Shown here piece after piece: positions 1 through 6,792 of a stretch of 64,000 nucleotides of DNA (its first letter is position 1; each line of letters starts with the position of its first letter). The DNA comes from Mizugakiibacter sp. Lineage in GTDB: Bacteria > Pseudomonadota > Gammaproteobacteria > Xanthomonadales > Rhodanobacteraceae. The stretch lies in contig QILI01000133.1 of the NCBI GenBank assembly GCA_003233305.1, positions 39,861 to 103,860 of the forward strand, given 5' to 3'. Made by a program: the position numbers and the translations under genes. Below the pieces are notes generated by a model. It was not told where the DNA came from. It made no database searches and was given only the letters and a program-made list of their open reading frames with translations.

Positions 1-507
1 TGTAATGAATCGGTCGGTCTGTTTCTGCATCTCATCTGCGGCACGATGTTCATCGTCCTCAGAAATGTCCTTGGTCTTCAGTAATTCCTTGAATTGATGC
101 AGAGCATCGCGACGGATATTACGGACCGCGATCTTGGCATTCTCACCTTCATTCGACACATGCTTGGCCAGATCTTTGCGCCGTTCTTCGGTAAGAGGGG
201 GAAGATTGAGACGGATAACCGTTCCGGCGGTAGTTGGGGTAACCCCAAGATCTGAGCCAAGTAAGGCCTTTTCAACCGCAGCCACAAGATCCTTTTCCCA
301 GGGGTTGATGGTCAAAGTACGGGCATCGGTCACGGCTACGCTGGCTACTTGGGTAATCGGCATATCGCTGCCGTAATAGCTAACCTTGATGCCCTCAACA
401 AGAGCCGTACTGGCACGACCGGTTCGAAGTCGCTGCAGATCACGGCGGAGGCTTTCTACGCTTTTACCCATGCGCTGGCGGCTGTCTTTCTGGATTTCAT
501 TGAGCAT
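1..507 (-). CDS. frr: Ribosome recycling factor (C-terminus cut by window edge)
   Basis: Ribosome recycling factor works with EF-G in the cytoplasm to split the 70S ribosome after termination. 169 codons are visible against about 185 in the family, so only the last ~15 residues lie outside the window. The N-terminus MLNEIQKDSRQRM matches the family start. RTGRAS is at residues 28-33 and the conserved PPLTEERRK at 103-111, the hinge side of the L-shaped fold. The ATG at 507 is chosen because it gives the family N-terminus; no clear Shine-Dalgarno is visible. It lies 60 bp downstream of pyrH on the same strand, the usual pyrH-frr pairing. Confidence 0.97.
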   Translation of the reverse strand, partial: MLNEIQKDSRQRMGKSVESLRRDLQRLRTGRASTALVEGIKVSYYGSDMPITQVASVAVTDARTLTINPWEKDLVAAVEKALLGSDLGVTPTTAGTVIRLNLPPLTEERRKDLAKHVSNEGENAKIAVRNIRRDALHQFKELLKTKDISEDDEHRAADEMQKQTDRFIT

Positions 508-567
508 GAAAAATTGCTGTGAAGAATGATCCCAATGAGTATAGCAAGCTTGAGTCAAAAGTCTGGA

Positions 568-1293
568 TCAGCTGGCAGGCTGGACCAGTGTGCCGATATC
601 TTCGCCACGCAGAATACGCATCAGATTGCCCGTCACCCCCATGTCGTAGATACGCAGCGGTAGGCCGTTGTCACGGCATAAGGCGAAGGCGGCCGTATCC
701 ATCACCGTGAGATTGCGCTCGATGACCTCATCGAAGCTGAGCCGGTGCAGACGCTGAGCATCAGGATTCTTGACCGGGTCTGCAGTATAGATGCCGTCGA
801 CTTTGGTGGCCTTGAGCAATATTTCCGCACCAATCTCGATGGCCCGTAATGCTGCCGCTGAGTCGGTAGTAAAAAATGGATTACCTATACCTGCAGCCAG
901 AATCACCACGCGACCCTTTTCGATATGTCGTATGGCTCGACGACGGATGTAATCTTCACAAACTGCATTGATGCTGATCGCACTCATTACGCGTGCATAG
1001 GTACCGCATTTTTCCAATGCATCCTGTAAGGCCAGGGCATTCATCACGGTGGCCAACATGCCCATGTGGTCCCCGGTTACCCTGTCCATGCCTACTGAAG
1101 CCAGGCCCGCCCCCCGAAAAATATTACCTCCACCAATAACAATACTGACCTGCACGCCGGCATTTTTAGCTTCGCTGATTTCGTCAGCAATACGGCCGAT
1201 AACAGTCGGGCTGATGCCGTACTCTTCGTCTCCCATCAGAGCTTCACCAGAGAGTTTGAGTAGAACGCGGGTATATTTAAGATCAGAGCGCAT
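568..1293 (-). CDS. pyrH: UMP kinase
   Basis: Hexameric bacterial uridylate kinase that phosphorylates UMP to UDP in pyrimidine nucleotide synthesis. 241 residues, the same length as the E. coli enzyme. Visible features are LKLSGEAL near the N-terminus, the glycine-rich GGGNIFRG loop (about 53-60), [15 protein letters not shown] (about 75-89) and the [10 protein letters not shown] nucleotide-binding segment (about 142-151). The ATG start gives the family N-terminus. The usual upstream partner tsf is absent: the next gene upstream on this strand is a PHA granule protein. A possible -10 (TACAAT) lies about 40 bp upstream of the start, with no convincing -35. Confidence 0.97.
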   Translation of the reverse strand: MRSDLKYTRVLLKLSGEALMGDEEYGISPTVIGRIADEISEAKNAGVQVSIVIGGGNIFRGAGLASVGMDRVTGDHMGMLATVMNALALQDALEKCGTYARVMSAISINAVCEDYIRRRAIRHIEKGRVVILAAGIGNPFFTTDSAAALRAIEIGAEILLKATKVDGIYTADPVKNPDAQRLHRLSFDEVIERNLTVMDTAAFALCRDNGLPLRIYDMGVTGNLMRILRGEDIGTLVQPAS

Positions 1294-1516
1294 GAGTAAT
1301 TCCAGCAGCGGGCAAAACGGTAGAATTGTAGCCGGTTCACCTGCTGGCAGGATACGAACTTTCGAACCAGGAGGTTGTGGGTATCGGGTTTTCTACGAGT
1401 CCGCGGATGACCGAAGGTGTGCTGACAGGTACGCGCGGCAAGGTCAAGCTACTCGGAGATTGGGATAATGAGTTGTCCAGTCACGGGAAAGCTTTACCAG
1501 GAGAATCCAATCACAA

Positions 1517-1810
1517 CTATGTTGATCGAGATGTTGGGCCAAAGTAACGCTCGAGTTTTTCTATAATATCATTTTCAATCATGGGCTTGAGTGCTGAAAA
1601 AAACATTCCGAGCTTGGCTTGGACCTGAATACTGTCCGTTTTCAGGGCGATACTGCCCTGTATACCATCGCGTTCGAATTGCAGTGTCGTGCCGTGCCAG
1701 ACGCTCTCGATTCCAAAACGCTCGTGCATTGCCGAGGCAATTTCCATGACTGCGACTTGGGCTTTATCAAGGGAAACCTGATGTTGACGGGTAATATCGA
1801 TATTGGCCAT
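1517..1810 (-). CDS. Polyhydroxyalkanoic acid system family protein
   Basis: Small cytoplasmic protein (97 residues) of the PHA granule-region family found in gammaproteobacteria that make polyhydroxyalkanoate. The sequence begins MANIDITRQHQVSLDKAQ and contains an FERDGIQGSI segment and the C-terminal pattern MIENDIIEKLERYF, typical of this family. The biochemical role is not established; granule association is inferred from family gene neighbourhoods. The ATG at 1810 is preferred over an upstream GTG at 1819. It is divergent from the FHA-like gene and about 25 kb from phaE-phaC in this window, so the PHA genes are dispersed. Confidence 0.8.
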   Translation of the reverse strand: MANIDITRQHQVSLDKAQVAVMEIASAMHERFGIESVWHGTTLQFERDGIQGSIALKTDSIQVQAKLGMFFSALKPMIENDIIEKLERYFGPTSRST

Positions 1811-1892
1811 CGGATGCACTCAGTGAATCAGTCAATCATAGCAGTGCCGTTGGAGCCATGTGGGCTGTTAGAGTGCTGTCTGGAGGACAATG

Positions 1893-2651
1893 ATGCGCCT
1901 TGCTTTTCCCCAGACATCCCGTACCGATTTTCTGACTGATAGTGGCAGTGTGAGCCTTGGCTCGTCACTGCAGGGTGATGTGCAACTGGATGGCACGGGG
2001 ATTGCGCCCTGCCATATTCAACTGGCTGTCGACAAACATGGCCATAGCTTGGCCGTGCAGGCCGATGCGGCGACTGTTTATGTGAATGCCCGTCCGGTAC
2101 GTGAACGCGCCCTGCTACGTTGCGGTGACTGCCTCAGTATCGGTTCTGCTCAGGTGACGCTGCTCTCTGATCAGCCACCCGAGCCGGCTCCAGATGCCGA
2201 TCCGCTGGATACGCTGCCCTTTACTGCCCATTTGCGGGCGGTGGCCGGGCCTCTGTCTGGACGATCCTTTCTGCTCTTGCCGCATCTTTACCTGCATCAA
2301 GATGCACAGCCACCCGGAGCAGAAGCGTCAAGTGGGTCCATACGGCTCGAATGGAGAGAGGGTTATCCCTGTCTTCTGGGGAACCAAGACACCCCCTCGG
2401 TGCAGTGCAGCGTCAATGGCTATCCGCTTGGATCGGCCCGGTTGGATGATGGGGACCAGATCCTATATGGCGTGCATCGTTTCGTCGTGGACGCACCGGT
2501 GCTGGCGGCACGCCGTGATTCAGCGCATGCCTTTTTACCCGAGGAGGCGGCAATACCTGAAGATACGGCAGGCTCGAGGAGGGAAGTATGGTGGCTGTTG
2601 TTCGCAGCGGCTCTGGTTTCACTCACACTGGCCCTGATTCTGGCTGGGTAA
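1893..2651 (+). CDS. Tail-anchored protein with two FHA-like domains
   Basis: About 252 residues. Two consecutive FHA-like beta-sandwich regions can be read. The first is roughly 10-92, with a G-S...H core and the NARPVRER...LRCGD turn. The second is roughly 118-208, with VNGYPLGSARLDDGDQILYG, the usual C-terminal half of an FHA fold. A single hydrophobic segment at the extreme C-terminus (WWLLFAAALVSLTLALILAG) suggests a tail anchor with the FHA domains in the cytoplasm. Canonical phosphothreonine-binding GR..S..H is degenerate, so binding is unproven. GGAGG at 1882-1886 suits the second ATG (1893) better than the one at 1890. It sits just upstream of serC, as FHA genes do in some Xanthomonadales. 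Confidence 0.65.
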   Translation: MRLAFPQTSRTDFLTDSGSVSLGSSLQGDVQLDGTGIAPCHIQLAVDKHGHSLAVQADAATVYVNARPVRERALLRCGDCLSIGSAQVTLLSDQPPEPAPDADPLDTLPFTAHLRAVAGPLSGRSFLLLPHLYLHQDAQPPGAEASSGSIRLEWREGYPCLLGNQDTPSVQCSVNGYPLGSARLDDGDQILYGVHRFVVDAPVLAARRDSAHAFLPEEAAIPEDTAGSRREVWWLLFAAALVSLTLALILAG

Positions 2652-2732
2652 GAACCGGGTGGGGAGTAGGCTTGCCGTTGAGCCGATACATGGTAGCGTT
2701 CACGATTGATCGGGGTTTGCGGGAGTTATGGT

Positions 2733-3821
2733 ATGAGTCGGGCTTGGAACTTTAGTGCCGGGCCGGCGGTATTGCCGGAACCGGTTTTACGCCAGGCACA
2801 GGATGAATTGCTGGAATGGCGAGGCGTTGGTGCTTCGGTCATGGAGATTTCGCATCGCAGCCAGCCATTTATCGCTCTGGCCGAAGAGGCTGAAGCCCGA
2901 TTGCGATCTCTGATGAGCATTCCCCCTGAATACAAAGTGCTGTTTTTACAGGGTGGGGCCACTTTACAATTTGCTTTGCTGGCGATGAATCTGGCTACCA
3001 GCGGGCAGAGCGCCGACTACGTGCTCAGCGGCCACTGGAGCGAAAAAGCGGCCCGTGAAGCCCGACCCTATGTACAGGTGCGGGTTGCAGCCAATGCTTC
3101 AGCATCCGCATACCGAAAACTTCCAGCGTTCGAACAATGGCAAGTCGGGGCCGATGCGGCTTATGTGCACTACACCCCCAATGAGACCATCCAGGGTCTG
3201 GAATACCCCGATATCCCTGATTTAGGTGACGTACCCCTGGTTGCCGACATGTCGTCGTGCATTCTTTCGCGGCCACTGGAGGTGAGTCGGTTCGGATTGA
3301 TCTATGCCGGAGCGCAGAAAAACATCGGCCCTTCCGGACTGACGGTACTGATCGTGCGTGAGGACCTTCTGGAACGTTCCCATGGGCATGATATAGCAAT
3401 GATTCTCCGTTACTCTGAGCATGCAGCCCATGGTTCCATGCTCAATACTCCCAATACCTGGGCCTGGTATCTGGCTGGACTCACCTTGGCCTGGTTGGAA
3501 CAGCGCGGTGGGGTGGCAGCCATGGAACAACACAACCGGCACAAGGCCGAGCTGCTCTACGACACCATCGATAGTTCAAGTGGCTTTTATCGGAACGAAG
3601 TCGATCCAGGTTCGCGTTCTCGCATGAATATACCGTTTTTCCTGCAGGACTCGAAGCTGGATGAGCGTTTCTTGGGACAGGCTGAGCAGCGGGGATTGAT
3701 GGGACTTAAGGGCCACCGGGCGCTGGGTGGCATGAGAGCGTCGCTCTACAACGCCATGTCGGTGCAAGGGGTGGAAGCGCTGGTCGGATTTATGCATGAT
3801 TTCCAACAGGCCAACGGATGA
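2733..3821 (+). CDS. serC: Phosphoserine aminotransferase
   Basis: PLP enzyme converting 3-phosphohydroxypyruvate and glutamate to phosphoserine and 2-oxoglutarate; also used in pyridoxal phosphate synthesis. 362 residues, equal to the E. coli protein. It starts MSRAWNFSAGPAVLPEPVL. FLQGGATLQFALLAMNL binds the cofactor phosphate and YAGAQKNIGPSGLT carries the Schiff-base lysine. The ATG at 2733 is supported by GGGAG at 2721-2725; an in-frame TTG further upstream is rejected. It leads a serC-pheA-aroA run, a common gammaproteobacterial arrangement for serine and aromatic amino acids. Confidence 0.97.
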   Translation: MSRAWNFSAGPAVLPEPVLRQAQDELLEWRGVGASVMEISHRSQPFIALAEEAEARLRSLMSIPPEYKVLFLQGGATLQFALLAMNLATSGQSADYVLSGHWSEKAAREARPYVQVRVAANASASAYRKLPAFEQWQVGADAAYVHYTPNETIQGLEYPDIPDLGDVPLVADMSSCILSRPLEVSRFGLIYAGAQKNIGPSGLTVLIVREDLLERSHGHDIAMILRYSEHAAHGSMLNTPNTWAWYLAGLTLAWLEQRGGVAAMEQHNRHKAELLYDTIDSSSGFYRNEVDPGSRSRMNIPFFLQDSKLDERFLGQAEQRGLMGLKGHRALGGMRASLYNAMSVQGVEALVGFMHDFQQANG

Positions 3822-3867
3822 CCTGGAATCTGCTACATACAAGCTCACTACAGCATACGGAACGTAT

Positions 3868-4968
3868 ATGAAGTCGCCTAGTGATTCGACCCCCAACAGT
3901 CTGTCTGCAACACGCGAGCGTATCGATACGCTTGACCAGCAGATCCAGGAGCTTATCGGTGAGCGAGCACGTTGGGCGCAAAAGATCGCCAAGGTAAAAG
4001 GCCCCGGCAAGGGCGCTATTGATTACTATCGACCTGAACGCGAAGCCCATGTATTGCGGATGGTGGTAGACCGCAATCAGGGCCCATTGTCAGATATTGA
4101 AATGGTGCGTTTGTTCCGCGAAATTATGTCGTCCTGCCTGGCCCAGGAAGATCCGTTGAAAATCGGCTATTTGGGGCCGGAGGGGACCTTCAGTGAGCAG
4201 GCGGTACGCAAGCATTTCGGTCATGCCGCTTACGGTTTGCCGTTAGGCTCGATCGAGGAGGTCTTTCAGGAGGTTGCCGCCGGTAATGCCGATTTTGGTG
4301 TGGTCCCAGTCGAAAATTCGCACCAGGGCATCATTCAAGTCACGCTGGACATGTTTCTGGCCTCCGAGTTGCGTATTTGTGGGGAGATCGAACTCCGGGT
4401 CCATCAGTATCTACTCTCCGGCGAGAATGAGTTGGAACGAATCGAGAAAATCTACGCCCATCCACAGACTCTGGCGCAATGCCAGTGTTGGCTGAGGATG
4501 AACCTGGCTACGATCGAGCGCGTCCCGGTGGACAGTAATGCCGAAGCAGCCCGTCGGGCCCGCAGGGAGGAGGGATCTGCAGCAATCGCCGGGGATAGCG
4601 CGGCACATGTTTACCATCTCAAAACTCTGGCCGGCCCTATTGAGGATCGTGCCGACAATACCACCCGGTTTCTGGTTATCGGCTCGAACATGTTTCCCCC
4701 TTCTGGTAATGATCGCACCTCGTTGCTGATCTTCGTCCAGGACCAACCCGGGGTGCTCTACCAGGTGCTAAGCCCGCTGGCCCGGCATGGGGTCAGCATG
4801 AACCGGATCGAATCGCGCCCCACCCATGATCGGAAATGGGAGTACGCATTCTTCATCGATGTGGCCGGTCATGCCGAACAATCGCCACTGGTAGACGCCC
4901 TGGCCGAACTTGGCCCGCTGGTAAAACAGGTGCGGGTACTCGGATCGTATCCGGTGGCTTTACCGTGA
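3868..4968 (+). CDS. pheA: P-protein: chorismate mutase / prephenate dehydratase
   Basis: Bifunctional enzyme of phenylalanine synthesis, about 366 residues. An AroQ-type chorismate mutase helical domain comes first (about 10-95, RIDTLDQQIQELIGERARWAQ). Prephenate dehydratase follows (about 100-275, starting IGYLGPEGTFSEQA). A C-terminal ACT domain (about 285-360) carries QDQPGVLYQVLSPLARHGVSMNRIESRP, with the ESRP feedback-binding motif. Feedback inhibition by phenylalanine is therefore expected. The ATG at 3868 is chosen because it lies clear of serC and gives the usual length; the frame is open further upstream (ATT-type start) overlapping serC. Confidence 0.95.
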   Translation: MKSPSDSTPNSLSATRERIDTLDQQIQELIGERARWAQKIAKVKGPGKGAIDYYRPEREAHVLRMVVDRNQGPLSDIEMVRLFREIMSSCLAQEDPLKIGYLGPEGTFSEQAVRKHFGHAAYGLPLGSIEEVFQEVAAGNADFGVVPVENSHQGIIQVTLDMFLASELRICGEIELRVHQYLLSGENELERIEKIYAHPQTLAQCQCWLRMNLATIERVPVDSNAEAARRARREEGSAAIAGDSAAHVYHLKTLAGPIEDRADNTTRFLVIGSNMFPPSGNDRTSLLIFVQDQPGVLYQVLSPLARHGVSMNRIESRPTHDRKWEYAFFIDVAGHAEQSPLVDALAELGPLVKQVRVLGSYPVALP

Positions 4969-5059
4969 GCATGGACGCGGGCTGCCTGTCTCACGTGCTT
5001 CGTCTGACTTGCTGCAGTATTCCCAGCGAGAACCAAGCTCGGCTGGAGGTATTGCCCTG

Positions 5060-6370
5060 ATGGCCATGCTCAACTGGTCGAGTGGCCCCGCTGGAATACC
5101 GTTGCGCGGAGAAATCCGGGTGCCCGGAGACAAGTCGATTTCGCATCGGGCCATCATGCTGGCGGCGCTGGCCGAAGGTCGTTCACATATTGCAGGCTTT
5201 CTCGAGGGTGAGGATACCCAGGCTACCGCTACTATCTTTGAACAGCTTGGAGTGCAGATTGAGATACTGGCTACGGGAGAACGGCTGGTACATGGAGTTG
5301 GCCTGCATGGGCTGCGTGCCCCGCATCAGGCACTTGATTGCGGCAATGCGGGAACGGCCATGCGCCTGCTGACTGGATTACTGGCGGGGCAGCGTTTCGA
5401 CTCGGTTTTGACCGGTGATGCCTCACTCCTGAAAAGGCCGATGCGGCGGGTGCTTGGGCCGTTACGCCAAATGGGTGCTGAATTGGATGTCCGGGAGGGA
5501 GACCTACCCCCTCTGCATATCCATGGCGGTTCTGCATTGCAGGGGTGCCGCGTGAGCCCTGAAATAGCCAGTGCCCAGGTCAAGTCTGCCATTCTCCTGG
5601 CTGGCTTATATGCACAGGGTGATACGGAAGTCCGGGAGTTACATCCAACCCGCGATTATACCGAGCGCATGCTGACAGCTTTCGGTTGGCCGATCGAATT
5701 CTCCCCCGGATACGCTCGCCTGTCCGGCGGTCATGTCCTGCAGGCGATGGATATCGTCGTTCCGGCTGATTTTTCATCTGCGGCATTCTTGCTAGTAGCA
5801 GGGAGCGTCATTCCAGGCTCGGAGCTGCATCTGCTCGATGTAGGACTGAATCCCCGACGTACCGGGTTGCTGCAGGCTTTGCGTGCCATGGGTGCAGATA
5901 TTCGCGAAGGGCCTACCCGCGAGCAAGGTGGCGAGAGGGTGGCCGATCTGCAGGTGCGTCATGCGCCGCTACATGGTGTCGATATCCCGGAGGTCTGGGT
6001 TGCCGATATGATTGACGAGTTTCCGGCCTTGTTTGTTGCCGCGGCACTGGCGCAGGGTACTACGCGTATTTGTGGCGCTGGGGAGTTGCGGGTGAAGGAA
6101 TCCGATCGTATTGCGGTGATGACAGCGGGGTTACGCCAGCTTGGGGTGACTATCGAGGAATACCCGGATGGGGCACGTATCGAGGGGGGGGTGATTCACG
6201 GTGGCAAGGTGGACAGTTATGCCGACCATCGTTGCGCCATGGCCTTTGCCGTCGCCGGACAGATGGCCAATGACGCGGTTCTGATCCGCGATTGCAGCAA
6301 CGTCAATACCTCGTTTCCCGGATTTGTACCACTGATGCGTCAAGCAGGTTTTAAGCTGAGCCTTGCCTAA
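5060..6370 (+). CDS. aroA: 5-enolpyruvylshikimate-3-phosphate synthase
   Basis: Sixth step of the shikimate pathway, joining shikimate-3-phosphate and PEP. About 436 residues. Visible motifs are RVPGDKSISHRA (active-site Lys and Ser near the N-terminus), DCGNAGTAMRLLTGLLAG, KRPMRRVLGPLRQMGA and the C-terminal ADHRCAMAFAVAG. The GNAGTAMRL motif is the glyphosate-sensitive class I form. GGAGG at 5045-5049 precedes the ATG at 5060; a longer in-frame start at 5009 lacks support. It follows pheA by about 90 bp and ends the aromatic gene run. Confidence 0.97.
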   Translation: MAMLNWSSGPAGIPLRGEIRVPGDKSISHRAIMLAALAEGRSHIAGFLEGEDTQATATIFEQLGVQIEILATGERLVHGVGLHGLRAPHQALDCGNAGTAMRLLTGLLAGQRFDSVLTGDASLLKRPMRRVLGPLRQMGAELDVREGDLPPLHIHGGSALQGCRVSPEIASAQVKSAILLAGLYAQGDTEVRELHPTRDYTERMLTAFGWPIEFSPGYARLSGGHVLQAMDIVVPADFSSAAFLLVAGSVIPGSELHLLDVGLNPRRTGLLQALRAMGADIREGPTREQGGERVADLQVRHAPLHGVDIPEVWVADMIDEFPALFVAAALAQGTTRICGAGELRVKESDRIAVMTAGLRQLGVTIEEYPDGARIEGGVIHGGKVDSYADHRCAMAFAVAGQMANDAVLIRDCSNVNTSFPGFVPLMRQAGFKLSLA

Positions 6371-6459
6371 GCTGGATCAGGTTGGCAAGACCGCCCACAG
6401 CAATGAAATCAAGGCTAGGGACCCCTTAGTTGGATCACGCACATAGGTGCATTAGTATC

Positions 6460-6523
6460 CCCCCAAGTACAAGGTATTTACCTATAAAACCGCGGTTTTA
6501 GCAGGGGTTGCTTACTTGTGGGG
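6460..6523. repeat. Nested palindrome downstream of aroA
   Basis: The core TAAAACCGCGGTTTTA (6485-6500) is a perfect 16-bp palindrome. It is flanked by CCCCCAAGTA (6460-6469) and TACTTGTGGGG (6513-6523), which pair with one mismatch around almost the same centre. It could be a cruciform, a dimeric protein site or a transcript 3' structure for aroA. There is no T-run, so a classic terminator is not supported. Confidence 0.6.
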
Positions 6524-6633
6524 ATGACATCAGCACATTCGCTTGCGTCCCCCTGCCGGATTTTCCGAACATGCAGCCTCTGGCTTTACCGGTTTTCCTG
6601 GAGACCTTGTAATAGTCATCGCGTGTACCTTGC

Positions 6634-6679
6634 CTATTTGTCTATCAGGCCACAAATAGCCATGGCACCTGATAGACAA
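6634..6679 (+). promoter_or_regulatory. Two mutually exclusive hairpins in the leader of the EAL gene
   Basis: CTATTTGT (6634-6641) pairs perfectly with ACAAATAG (6652-6659). TTGTCTATCAGG (6638-6649) pairs perfectly over 12 bp with CCTGATAGACAA (6668-6679). The left arms share bases 6638-6641, so only one stem can form at a time. This lies about 110 bp upstream of the start at 6793. It resembles a switchable leader, but no known riboswitch class is recognised and no T-run follows. Confidence 0.45.
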
Positions 6680-6792
6680 CCATAAGGGTGGCTGTAACAA
6701 AAGAAATAGGCTGTTAAAGTAGTTGGTGCGTTTAGCTTTGTTTGTTCGCAGCAAGTTATGGGGAATTGTCTCTTCATAAGATTGGGTTAGGG

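Larger units (their letters stand above)
6371..6792. other. Intergenic region between aroA and the EAL gene, rich in inverted repeats
   Basis: About 420 bp with no credible gene. It holds a 16-bp perfect palindrome (6485-6500) nested in a longer imperfect inverted repeat (6460-6469 with 6513-6523). Closer to the EAL gene are two overlapping inverted repeats that cannot form together (6634-6641/6652-6659 and 6638-6649/6668-6679). Parts are AT-rich. No tract of T residues marks an intrinsic terminator for aroA. Confidence 0.7.

Noticed and set aside
1294..1516. Possible gene between pyrH and the PHA granule gene
   Set aside because: Neither strand gives a frame with recognisable sequence or ribosome site; tsf, expected here, is absent.
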